Origin: Photobacterium gaetbulicola Gung47
Lineage (GTDB): Bacteria; Pseudomonadota; Gammaproteobacteria; Enterobacterales; Vibrionaceae
Length of the DNA: 64,000 nucleotides
Assembly: GCA_000940995.1 (NCBI GenBank)
Contig: CP005973.1
Coordinates: 1,178,001 to 1,242,000, forward strand
Reading direction: 5' to 3'
Below are positions 7,865 to 15,804 of the stretch, one piece after another. How positions within the stretch are numbered: position 1 is the first letter of the stretch; every line of letters starts with the position of its first letter. Below the pieces are notes generated by a model. The model was not told the origin of the DNA, did not search any database, and worked only from the letters and a program-made list of their open reading frames with translations. The position numbers were made by a program, and so were the translations under genes.

Positions 7865-10573
7865 ATGTGGATACCATCTAAATTAACTCGTCCAGCACGC
7901 CTTCATAACGCAATTTTACGTCCCCGTTTGCTGGAAACGCTAGAGCAGGCCCCGTTCTACCGTCTTGTGCTGTTTCGATCTCCTGCGGGCTATGGCAAAA
8001 CCACTATGGCAGCCCAATGGTTGAATGAGCACCCGCATACCGGTTGGTTTAATATTGACGAAAACGACAACGATACCTTCCGCTTTGCAAATTATCTTCT
8101 TCAAACAATAAACAAAGCCACCAACAATGCATGCTTGAAAACCCAGGCCATGGCAGAACGCCGCCAGTTTGCTTGCTTATCAACCCTGTTTAGCGAACTG
8201 TTCGGTGAACTGGCTGAATATCATGATCAAACCTATGTAGTCCTCGATGATTACCACCTGATTAATAATGACGATATTCACGACGGCCTGCGTTTTTTCC
8301 TCAAGCATATGCCTGACAACCTGACGCTAGTTGTGACCAGCCGTACCCTGCCGCCGCTAGGTACAGCCAACCTGCGCATTCGTGACTTGCTCATCGAGGT
8401 TGATAACGATCTGCTGGCCTTCGATGAAGAAGAAACCACTCGCTTCTTCGATAAACGAATCGGTGAAAGTATCGAAGCCAATGTTCTGAAGTCTCTGCAT
8501 CAGCAAGTTGAAGGTTGGCCATCCGCCCTACAACTGATTGCCCTGCACGCCCAGCAAAAACCCCATAACTTGGTTGAATCAGCCGAGTCGATGGCAAGCT
8601 TTAATCGAGGCCATTTGTGGGATTACCTTGCTGAAGAAGTTTTTGACCTACTTGACGGTGAAACCCAGCAATTCCTGCTACAGTGCTCGGTGCTTGATAT
8701 GTTCAATGCACAATTGGTGACCGATCTGACAGGGCGTAGTGACGCGCTGGCCATTCTCGAATCGCTCAACCGCTTCGGCCTGTTCCTCAATACTCTTGAG
8801 GGGGACAACAATTGGTATCGCTTTCATAACCTGTTTGCCGAATTCCTCCGCCACCAGCGCTATTCCCAAATTCCGCAACAGCGGGCGGAATTGCATGCAC
8901 TGGCAGCCAAAGCCTGGTTGAAGCAGAACTCGCCTCAACAGGCGTTGCTACACGCTCAAAAGTGTGAAGATACTAAACTAGTTATCAACATCCTGTGCGA
9001 TTTTGGCTGGGAAATGTTCCACCACGGTGAAATGAAGCTGCTGCAAGATGCCCTCGGCCAAATTGACGCTGAAGAGCTTTACACCCAGCCGCGCCTGAAC
9101 CTACTCCACATGTGGCTACTGCAAAGCCAGCATTTATACAACGATGTTGGCGACATGATTGTGGAGACAGAGGCCGAATTTACCAAACGTAATATCGATC
9201 TCGATGATGCCCTGCAAGGTGAATTCAATGCCCTTCGCGCGCAAGTGGCTATCAACCAAGGTAAACCGGACGATGCACTGATATTATCCGAGCAAGCACT
9301 GGGCCAACTGCCATCGACAACCTACCGTAGCCGTATCGTCGCAACGTCCGTCGTGGGTGAAGTTCATCACTGCCTGGGCAACCTAAGCCGCGCACTGCCG
9401 ATGATGCAGCAGACCGAGAAAATGGCCCGCCAGTACCATGTCTACCATCAAGCTTTGTGGGCGCTGCTGCAGCAGGCTGAAATTTTATTGGCCCAGGGCT
9501 ATGTGCAAAGTGCCTATGAATTGCTTGAGCAGGCTTTCAAACTGGTTAAAGAGCAACACCTGCAGCAAGTACCACTTCACGAGTTCCTGCTTCGTCTTCG
9601 AGCGCAAATCCTCTGGTGCTGGAATCGCCTTGAGGAAGCCGAAGAATCAGCCCTGAAAAGCTTAGAAGTGCTTGCCCCCTATGACGAGACCAAGTCACTT
9701 CATGCCTACTCGATGCTGGCGCGAATCGCCATCACCCGTGGCGAGATAGACAAAGCAAGCCGCTATCTTGACCTGTGTAACAGCTTGATGAGCCGCTCGG
9801 TCTACCACATTGACTGGCGCGCCAATACTGATTTGGCCAATTTGTTGTTCTGGCAAATGACCAGTGATATGGATAGCATCCAGCAATGGCTGCTGCATGC
9901 AGAGCAACCGGAAGCAGCCTGTAACCACTTCCAGCAGCTACAGTGGCGCAACATTGGCCGTGCGTGTGTCAATATCGGTGAATTCGACCGTGCCGAAGCG
10001 ATTTTCACTATGCTGGATGAGAGCTGTAATAAACACAACCTGATCACTGATAAGAACCGCAACCTTGTGGTTCAAGCCGTACTGAGCAAACGCCAGGGGC
10101 GCAGAGAGTTAGCCCTGCAGCAAATCAAGCAAGCGCTCGAGCTGACGAACAGTACCGGCATGGTGGGTATCTTCCTGTGTGACGGTAGCCAGATCTGCGA
10201 TCTGATCCAGGAGTTAGTTGACACTAAAGCACTCAACGAACTAGAGCTTCACCGTGCGCGCCAACTGCTCAGGGAAATGACAAGCAAGGAGCGTAACCGC
10301 TCAGTTCACTTTGATGAAAACTTCGTCGAAAAACTGCTCAACTTGCCAGATGTACCCGAACTCATCCGTACCAGCCCACTGACCCAACGGGAGTGGCAGG
10401 TACTTGGGCTTATCTATACCGGTTACAGCAATGAGCAGATTGCCTCGGAGCTGGATGTGGCATCGACGACAATCAAGACCCACATTCGTAACCTGTACCA
10501 AAAACTTAATATCGCAAATAGACAGCAGGCTATTGAAACGGCGGAATATTTACTAAAATTAATGGGCTTCTAG
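7865..10573 (+). CDS. malT: Maltose regulon transcriptional activator MalT
   Basis: MalT is the ATP- and maltotriose-dependent activator of maltose genes. The 902-residue length equals the family norm (E. coli 901). The STAND-type NTPase has Walker A SPAGYGKTT (39-47) and Walker B VVLDDYH (125-131). A long helical repeat (TPR-like) sensor region covers about 350-800, and a LuxR-type helix-turn-helix (LTQREWQVLGL to the end) binds DNA. The ATG at 7865 has a poor ribosome site. It diverges from malP, with MalT boxes and a CRP site between them. A metallo-beta-lactamase-like gene follows after 33 bases. Confidence 0.97.
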   Translation: MWIPSKLTRPARLHNAILRPRLLETLEQAPFYRLVLFRSPAGYGKTTMAAQWLNEHPHTGWFNIDENDNDTFRFANYLLQTINKATNNACLKTQAMAERRQFACLSTLFSELFGELAEYHDQTYVVLDDYHLINNDDIHDGLRFFLKHMPDNLTLVVTSRTLPPLGTANLRIRDLLIEVDNDLLAFDEEETTRFFDKRIGESIEANVLKSLHQQVEGWPSALQLIALHAQQKPHNLVESAESMASFNRGHLWDYLAEEVFDLLDGETQQFLLQCSVLDMFNAQLVTDLTGRSDALAILESLNRFGLFLNTLEGDNNWYRFHNLFAEFLRHQRYSQIPQQRAELHALAAKAWLKQNSPQQALLHAQKCEDTKLVINILCDFGWEMFHHGEMKLLQDALGQIDAEELYTQPRLNLLHMWLLQSQHLYNDVGDMIVETEAEFTKRNIDLDDALQGEFNALRAQVAINQGKPDDALILSEQALGQLPSTTYRSRIVATSVVGEVHHCLGNLSRALPMMQQTEKMARQYHVYHQALWALLQQAEILLAQGYVQSAYELLEQAFKLVKEQHLQQVPLHEFLLRLRAQILWCWNRLEEAEESALKSLEVLAPYDETKSLHAYSMLARIAITRGEIDKASRYLDLCNSLMSRSVYHIDWRANTDLANLLFWQMTSDMDSIQQWLLHAEQPEAACNHFQQLQWRNIGRACVNIGEFDRAEAIFTMLDESCNKHNLITDKNRNLVVQAVLSKRQGRRELALQQIKQALELTNSTGMVGIFLCDGSQICDLIQELVDTKALNELELHRARQLLREMTSKERNRSVHFDENFVEKLLNLPDVPELIRTSPLTQREWQVLGLIYTGYSNEQIASELDVASTTIKTHIRNLYQKLNIANRQQAIETAEYLLKLMGF

Positions 10574-10606
10574 CCTAACACTAGTAAATCTGGTTAAGGA
10601 TAACCG

Positions 10607-11284
10607 ATGAAAGAATGGAGTAAGGATCGACTCTGGTATCAGGATATGCCATTCAAATTGAATGGCATACCTGTTGGTGCAAGGATGACAGTAATCCGGC
10701 TTGATAACGGCAAACTGCTCATTCACTCACCTATCCAACTGACAACCGCGCTCCAGTTGGAACTTAGCCAGCTTGGTGCCATCCAAGCTATTGTCACCCC
10801 CAATATGAACCACCACTTATTTCTTTCTGAGTGGTGGCTGGCCTATCCCGAGGCATATTTTTTTGCCCCGCCGGGCCTCCAAAACAAACGCACCGACCTT
10901 GTATTTGATGATGCCCTTGGTGCTAAAAGCCCTGAAATCTGGCAGCACCAGCTCTATCAAACTTTACTGAGAGGCAGCGACCGGATGGAAGAAGTGATCT
11001 TTTGTGATCCTGAATCCAAAACCTTGATCGTCGGTGATACCCTTGCTTGGTTCCGCTCTTCCACCAATGTATTTACGATTGCGCTGGCTCTCGCTAATAG
11101 CTGTTATCAGCACCCTGCCATGCCACTTTATTGGCGCTGGACGTTCAAGAACAAAACCAGGTTACGGCAATCGCTGCAGGAAATCCTTACCTGGCCTTTT
11201 GACCGGATTATTCTATCCCATGGCCATAACATTGAGTCTGGCGGAAAGGCAATCTTCCACAGCGCTTTCAAATGGGCCCTTTAG
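10607..11284 (+). CDS. DUF4336-type metallo-beta-lactamase-like protein
   Basis: The 225-residue cytoplasmic protein has the outline of a degenerate metallo-beta-lactamase fold: TPNMNHHLFLSEW (near 65-77), VGDTLAWF (near 143) and ILSHGHNIE (near 207). The classical HxHxDH metal motif is not complete, which is usual for the DUF4336 group. The ATG at 10607 follows AAGGA by 7 bases. It lies 33 bases after malT and probably shares its transcript, ending at the strong terminator at 11329. A role in sugar metabolism is only suggested by position. The substrate is unknown. Confidence 0.7.
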   Translation: MKEWSKDRLWYQDMPFKLNGIPVGARMTVIRLDNGKLLIHSPIQLTTALQLELSQLGAIQAIVTPNMNHHLFLSEWWLAYPEAYFFAPPGLQNKRTDLVFDDALGAKSPEIWQHQLYQTLLRGSDRMEEVIFCDPESKTLIVGDTLAWFRSSTNVFTIALALANSCYQHPAMPLYWRWTFKNKTRLRQSLQEILTWPFDRIILSHGHNIESGGKAIFHSAFKWAL

Positions 11285-11328
11285 GTCGAAAAAACACCAG
11301 ATTACAATATCGCTTACAATTAAATACG

Positions 11329-11362
11329 AACATCGTTCAATAAAATATTGAACGATGTTTTT
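11329..11362 (+). terminator. Intrinsic terminator after the malT unit
   Basis: A perfect 14-bp stem (11329-11342 with 11346-11359) encloses a 3-base loop and is followed by a run of T. It lies 45 bases after the DUF4336 gene and 48 bases before the next gene, so it separates the two units. Confidence 0.85.
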
Positions 11363-11409
11363 ATGCTTGTATGATTAGCAGCAACACTAAGTAGCTGCCA
11401 AATATAGCC

Positions 11410-12054
11410 ATGAATAATATCCTGACCAGACTCTCTGTATTGACCTTGATACTCAGCCCAACTCTTGCCCAAGCTCAGACTTCAACAACTGAATTCGACT
11501 ATATAAGTGGTGGCTTTCAATACACAGCGCTTAGCCATGAGTTTACCACCTCCCATTATTTTTATGACAATACCCATGGAACAACTGTTGCTGACAGCAT
11601 GGCAGGAGCCTACCTGAAAGGAAGCTGGAACTTCGCACATCGACTATACGTGGCAGGAAAAGTCGAGTTGTCCAAGCGCAACCAGGTATCACTCACACAC
11701 CAAATTGCAGGTATTGGATTCTACCAACCCTTTTCGCCATCTCTTTCGCTCTTTTCGACCGTGGGTATTGCCAACCTCAATTTAAAACAGGGAGAGAGCA
11801 TCGGAAATAAGGATAAAAAATACAGTGATTCCGGTGCGGGTGCCGACATCGGCCTACGCCTCCTTCTGCTGGACAATTGGATGATAGAGCCATCATTCCG
11901 CTTTGAGCAGCTTGACGAAAAGTATAATGAATACCGCGTAGGTAATGTCTTCAATGTTTCGAACAATATGAAGATTGAGGCTAATTTCTCCTATGCGACA
12001 ATCGATAAATATTCGATGACCAACTATCAACTTGGTATTCGCTACGCGTTCTAA
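11410..12054 (+). CDS. Outer membrane beta-barrel protein, unknown role
   Basis: The 214-residue protein starts with a signal peptide (cleavage predicted near TLAQAQ-TS, residues 20-24). It shows alternating hydrophobic and polar beta strands and ends in YQLGIRYAF, the aromatic C-terminal residue that BAM recognises in outer membrane barrels. Length and pattern suit an 8-stranded OmpA- or OmpX-like barrel; family unknown. The ribosome site is weak (no clear purine run before ATG 11410). It appears to be a single-gene unit after the terminator at 11329. Confidence 0.65.
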   Translation: MNNILTRLSVLTLILSPTLAQAQTSTTEFDYISGGFQYTALSHEFTTSHYFYDNTHGTTVADSMAGAYLKGSWNFAHRLYVAGKVELSKRNQVSLTHQIAGIGFYQPFSPSLSLFSTVGIANLNLKQGESIGNKDKKYSDSGAGADIGLRLLLLDNWMIEPSFRFEQLDEKYNEYRVGNVFNVSNNMKIEANFSYATIDKYSMTNYQLGIRYAF

Positions 12055-12124
12055 AATCGAGCAACTTGCTGAGAATTTGCCTTGAATCAAGAAAATAATA
12101 ACTATGTTTTAGCCCAACCAGATA

Positions 12125-12140
12125 TGTGATCGACATCACA
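12125..12140. promoter_or_regulatory. Perfect CRP binding site
   Basis: TGTGA-TCGACA-TCACA matches the CRP consensus at all ten conserved positions with correct spacing. Its centre is about 63 bases before the start codon of the small membrane protein at 12196, with an AT-rich TATATTTTTA stretch between that could hold the -10 region. It is also 70 bases after the outer membrane protein gene. Confidence 0.75.
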
Positions 12141-12195
12141 ACGAGAAGCAAAAATAAGCGTATATTTTTATCCAGATTTGTATGAGGAAATGGAT

Positions 12196-12477
12196 ATGAA
12201 TGCTTCTAAACTATATCTAAGGGATTTATTGGGCATTGGCTTGGTGATCTCTGCGATTCTGGTTGTTCTGGGCTTAATCTTCTGCATTTTGGCTGCTTTG
12301 AACTTCATTACTCACGAAGAAGTATTGGCCAATACCTATTTACATGAAGCATTACCGTTATTTTTCTTCTTGCTACCTTGTATCGCTATAGCTAGATTCA
12401 TCAGCCGTCCAAAGTGGGTACACAGTATCGAAGTGTACCAACTGGAATCAGCGAAGAAATACAGCCAATCCCACTAA
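12196..12477 (+). CDS. Small inner membrane protein, two membrane segments
   Basis: The 93-residue protein has two hydrophobic spans (about 10-36 and 52-70) and a charged C-terminus (SIEVYQLESAKKYSQSH). The start is placed at ATG 12196, because GAGGA at 12184-12188 lies 7 bases before it; a longer reading from TTG 12178 has no ribosome site. It is preceded by a perfect CRP site, so carbon-source control is likely. Family not recognised. A 15-bp inverted repeat begins 8 bases after the stop. Confidence 0.65.
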   Translation: MNASKLYLRDLLGIGLVISAILVVLGLIFCILAALNFITHEEVLANTYLHEALPLFFFLLPCIAIARFISRPKWVHSIEVYQLESAKKYSQSH

Positions 12478-12484
12478 TGCTCTC

Positions 12485-12535
12485 TGCAATTGCTACAATA
12501 AAAGCTTGCTCTCCATCCAAATTGTAGCAATTGCA
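12485..12535. repeat. Perfect 15-bp inverted repeat
   Basis: TGCAATTGCTACAAT (12485-12499) is the exact reverse complement of ATTGTAGCAATTGCA (12521-12535), with a 21-base spacer. It starts 8 bases after the membrane protein stop codon. It is followed by CCCCC rather than T, so it is an unusual terminator if it is one. Each arm also contains the palindrome GCAATTGC. Confidence 0.7.
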
Positions 12536-12669
12536 CCCCCTGCGATCCCCTATTCCACCATACAGCTCCTATACTGACATTTGTCAGTAATACCCAGTCG
12601 CTAGTATTCTCTATTGAGGGCGAGATTTCGCTTTGTAACTTTTGAAGCTAGGCAAAGGAGTGAAGTGTA

Positions 12670-12843
12670 TTGAGTAAAGAAGACATATACCGACGTTTAC
12701 CCGAACTCATAGGGCTAGAGAGGCAGGTTAGCTACCCGACTCCAGCCTTAGCCCTCATCCCAATAAACAGCCGGGTTATCAGCTGTCCAAAGCTTGATCA
12801 TATTGAGCTTGCCAATTTACAAACCAGCCCCGAGTTATCATGA
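12670..12843 (+). CDS. Small 57-aa protein coupled to the hydrolase gene
   Basis: The frame begins with TTG 12670, preceded at 9 bases by AAGGAG (12655-12660), a near-ideal ribosome site. It ends in TGA at 12841-12843, which overlaps the ATG of the hydrolase gene as ATGA, the usual sign of translational coupling. The protein begins (M)SKEDIYRRLPELIGLE, contains ALALIPINSRVISCPKLD, and has no signal or membrane segment. No family is recognised. The ribosome site and overlap argue that it is translated; without them it would be dismissed as chance. Confidence 0.5.
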   Translation: MSKEDIYRRLPELIGLERQVSYPTPALALIPINSRVISCPKLDHIELANLQTSPELS

Positions 12844-13670
12844 ATCGAATAACTACTGATCCCAATCGCCCTATTCTGCTCATAAGAGGCTTACTTCGTG
12901 AAACCCGTCACTGGGGTAAATTTCTCGTTATGCTCAAGGCCACTTTTCCCAAGCGTGAAATCATCACATTGGATATCGCTGGCAATGGGCCTCGTTACCG
13001 CGAACAATCTGCTACCAGTGTGTCGGAGATGGTTGATGATCTGAGATGCCAACTATCTGCCTATCAATCACACACCAACCGCTTGGCTGAAACTCTCAGC
13101 GCAGAAGATGGCGTCGATATCATCGCAATTTCTCTTGGCGGTATGATCGCCCTGGAATGGATGCATAAGTTTCCGCAAGAGATCCATTCGGCAATTTTAA
13201 TTAACTCCAGCCTTGGCAACTACTCCCCATTTTATAAAAGGCTCAAATGGCAGCAATACAAAAATATCGTGCGCTACTTCTTTATTTCCGAGCAAAAACG
13301 TGAAGCACTCATTTTTGCCATGACCACCAGGCAATCTCCACCAAGTATTATCAATAACTGGATCAAGTGGCGAGTAGCCTGCCCGATTTCAGCCTCTAAT
13401 GCATTACGTCAACTCTATGCTGCTAGCCGATATCAATACGCTGTTGTACCGACAGCCATTACTCTCCTCATTGGCAGCAAACAAGATGCCCTGGTGGATA
13501 TTTCGTGCAGTAAAGCCTTAGCCAAGGCATGGAATATCCCCTTGCTGCTCCACACCGAGGCCGGCCACGACCTGCCTACCGACGACCCTGACTGGCTAAT
13601 CGATAAAATACAACTTTACTACCAGCGCCAAGCAGTGCCAGACAAAGAATATGAATGCGAAATGAATTAA
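12840..13670 (+). CDS. Alpha/beta hydrolase
   Basis: A 276-residue alpha/beta-hydrolase fold protein. The early strand PILLIRGLLRETRHW holds the oxyanion region (RG replaces the common HG). The nucleophile elbow is AISLGGM with S98, and the likely catalytic histidine is in TEAGHDLPTDDP near residue 243, with the acid probably in GSKQDALV. There is no signal peptide, so it acts in the cytoplasm or at the inner face. It overlaps the 57-aa ORF and is followed after 65 bases by the glycosyltransferase and DedA-LssY genes, suggesting a job in lipid or glycolipid handling. Substrate unknown. Confidence 0.75.
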   Translation: MNRITTDPNRPILLIRGLLRETRHWGKFLVMLKATFPKREIITLDIAGNGPRYREQSATSVSEMVDDLRCQLSAYQSHTNRLAETLSAEDGVDIIAISLGGMIALEWMHKFPQEIHSAILINSSLGNYSPFYKRLKWQQYKNIVRYFFISEQKREALIFAMTTRQSPPSIINNWIKWRVACPISASNALRQLYAASRYQYAVVPTAITLLIGSKQDALVDISCSKALAKAWNIPLLLHTEAGHDLPTDDPDWLIDKIQLYYQRQAVPDKEYECEMN

Positions 13671-13702
13671 CCCCTCAGCAATAATTCAATCAAAGCCTTG
13701 CA

Positions 13703-13735
13703 AACTATCTCCAGTACCAACAACTGGAGATAGTT
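13703..13735 (+). promoter_or_regulatory. Hairpin that buries the glycosyltransferase ribosome site
   Basis: AACTATCTCCAGT (13703-13715) is the exact reverse complement of ACTGGAGATAGTT (13723-13735), giving a perfect 13-bp stem with a 7-base loop (ACCAACA). The right arm contains the Shine-Dalgarno GGAGA and ends on the base before ATG 13736. In mRNA the ribosome site would be fully paired. No T run follows, so it is not a terminator. Confidence 0.7.
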
Positions 13736-14467
13736 ATGACAACTGTAAGCATCGTGATCATCACCCTTAATGAAGAGAAACGTATTGGTCGCCTACTGGA
13801 GGATCTGAGTAAACAAAGTCATCAGCAATTTGAAGTTATCGTTGTTGATTCAAACAGTGATGACAACACTTGTGAGGTCGCCAGAGGTTTTGAACAAGCC
13901 CTACCCAGCTTGACCGTCCACAAAATGCGCGAGCGCGGAACCAGCCTTGGTCGTAATACAGGCGCACAACTTGCCAAGCATGAACGGCTAATTTTTCTTG
14001 ATGCCGACGTGCGCTTGAGCCCTACATTCCTGACCAATGCACTTTACGAGTTAGATAACCGCAAACTTGAAGTTGCAGGGGCCTATATGACGGCCAAAGA
14101 CTTATCGATTGGTTATCGGCTTGGATATGCACTATTTAACGCCGGACTATTCACTACCTCATTTTTCTTCCCCACGGCCGTCGGCGCCTGCATGTTTTCA
14201 ACCAAACGTGCCCACAAAGAGATTGGCGGTTTTGACCAAAGCATCGTGCTTTGTGAAGACTGCGACTACGCCAAGCGAGCAGCTAAAACCTGGCGTTATA
14301 GAATGATCCCGGTGAGCTTTTGGTTTGACCCTCGCCGCTTGGAGCAAGATGGTTTGGTCAAAATGGGCCTGACCTACCTTAGAGCCAATGTCCGCCGCTT
14401 TTTCATGGGCGAAATGCGCAACAGCGAAATGGAGTATAAATTTGATCATTACAAGGATGCTAAATAA
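13736..14467 (+). CDS. Family 2 glycosyltransferase
   Basis: A 243-residue GT-A fold enzyme. The N-terminus (VSIVIITLNEEKRIGRLLED) and VIVVDSNSDDNT form the nucleotide-sugar site, and FLDADVR (D89, D91) is the metal-binding DxD-type motif. The later FDQSIVLCEDCDYAKRA matches the acceptor-side ED motif of the family. A hydrophobic stretch near residues 125-150 may attach it to the membrane. Its stop is 3 bases from the next gene, so it is co-transcribed with the DedA-LssY protein; the two may act on the same lipid-linked substrate. The ribosome site is enclosed in a hairpin. Confidence 0.85.
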   Translation: MTTVSIVIITLNEEKRIGRLLEDLSKQSHQQFEVIVVDSNSDDNTCEVARGFEQALPSLTVHKMRERGTSLGRNTGAQLAKHERLIFLDADVRLSPTFLTNALYELDNRKLEVAGAYMTAKDLSIGYRLGYALFNAGLFTTSFFFPTAVGACMFSTKRAHKEIGGFDQSIVLCEDCDYAKRAAKTWRYRMIPVSFWFDPRRLEQDGLVKMGLTYLRANVRRFFMGEMRNSEMEYKFDHYKDAK

Positions 14468-14470
14468 GTC

Positions 14471-15757
14471 ATGCATGACGTTGCTTGGTGGTGGTATTTT
14501 GGCGGCAGCTTGCTTGATGCCCTGATCGGTCCCAATCTGTTTTTTCCTGGTGAACCCTTCTTGCTCGCTGCTGGTTACCTACTCAGTCATGGGGCTATCT
14601 ACGGGGTACTAGCAGTGCTCGCCGGGGGCTTCATTGGCGATCAAATTAGCTTTTTCATTGGTCGCCGCTTTGGCGCTCGAGGGCGACGCTGGTTAGTGAG
14701 TAAATTCAACAAAACAAAACGTCCGATCGCCAAAGCACGATTAATCCTGCAAACAAAAGGGCCATGGATTGTGACAGCTTCACGTCTACTTGGCCCTGTC
14801 GCCTGGATAATGCCCTTTATCGCAGGCAGCTATGCCATGCGATGGTCAACGTTCACTTTATATTCATCCATCGGTTTGATACTGGGAGTTGGCCAATTCA
14901 CGCTTGCTGGATTCTTTATCGGCAAAGGAGTTGACGTAATACCAAGTTGGCAGGCCATAGGGTTATTTTTTCAAGAACACAGTGTCCTGCTAACAGCAGG
15001 CCTTATTTCTCTGCTAGCAACGGTAATACTTTACCGTGTTTATCGCTGGAGAAAATGGTTGCTGATAACTTTCTGCTGGCTTACGGCACTGGGCGCGGCA
15101 AACTACTACCACTTTTTTCATAGCGATGCCTACCAAATTGAATGGCTCTCCAAGGCACAAGCTAACAGTAATATTACAGCCTTGCAGGATGACAAAATCA
15201 CACTAGATAATTTAAGCTACACCGTTTATCCGGGGCTGTCTCCGGTATATAAAGCGCAACCAATAAATATTGTTTTATATGGCGAACACCCAAGTACCTT
15301 AATGGAAGAGCTAGGCTGGGTGAAAAACAAAACCTTCTCTCGTGATACTCTGAATTTATCTCAGTACCTTGAATTAATAGCCAAACAACAGCCACCAATT
15401 TCAGATTTATATTGGAACCAACAACCACAATTATTAGCCTATCAAATTAAAGGCGACTTGATTAACCGCCGGCATATCCGATGGTGGTTTGCTGGAAAAT
15501 CAGAACAGACAGGCCAGGATATTTGGGTTGCTTCAATTAGTTATGATAACAGACTCAAACTTGCTCATTACAAGGGATTAATCACCATTCTACACGGCAT
15601 TGACCCAGATACCGATCAAGAGCGGGACACGCTAATGAAAAATGCTGAAGTATTAGCTTGGCGTACCGAATTAAGAAACTTAGCAGAGCCTATCGCTTTT
15701 TCCAAATCCAATCATTATTTTAGTGATGGAAAAGTTGCGGTAATCATGCCAAATTAA
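14471..15757 (+). CDS. DedA-family membrane protein fused to LssY C-terminal domain
   Basis: Residues 1 to about 210 form a DedA (VTT) membrane domain: GDQISFFIGRRFG near 57-69 and SRLLGPVAWIMPFIAGSYAM near 105-124 carry the typical G-R and R..GP...P..AG patterns, followed by more membrane spans. Residues from about 250 to 428 match the LssY C-terminal domain (STLMEELGWV near 277, RHIRWWFAG near 336, DIWVASISYD). DedA proteins move polyprenyl phosphates or phospholipids across the inner membrane; LssY domains are of uncertain role and occur in similar fusions. It follows the glycosyltransferase by 3 bases and ends in a strong terminator. Confidence 0.85.
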   Translation: MHDVAWWWYFGGSLLDALIGPNLFFPGEPFLLAAGYLLSHGAIYGVLAVLAGGFIGDQISFFIGRRFGARGRRWLVSKFNKTKRPIAKARLILQTKGPWIVTASRLLGPVAWIMPFIAGSYAMRWSTFTLYSSIGLILGVGQFTLAGFFIGKGVDVIPSWQAIGLFFQEHSVLLTAGLISLLATVILYRVYRWRKWLLITFCWLTALGAANYYHFFHSDAYQIEWLSKAQANSNITALQDDKITLDNLSYTVYPGLSPVYKAQPINIVLYGEHPSTLMEELGWVKNKTFSRDTLNLSQYLELIAKQQPPISDLYWNQQPQLLAYQIKGDLINRRHIRWWFAGKSEQTGQDIWVASISYDNRLKLAHYKGLITILHGIDPDTDQERDTLMKNAEVLAWRTELRNLAEPIAFSKSNHYFSDGKVAVIMPN

Positions 15758-15764
15758 ATCAAAT

Positions 15765-15790
15765 AAAGCCGCCAATTGTTGGCGGCTTTT
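15765..15790. terminator. Bidirectional terminator between DedA-LssY and the CAP lipoprotein
   Basis: AAAGCCGCCAA (15765-15775) pairs with TTGGCGGCTTT (15779-15789) around a 3-base loop, with flanking A and T runs. It serves the converging genes on both sides. Confidence 0.85.
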
Positions 15791-15804
15791 CATGATAGTG
15801 CTAA

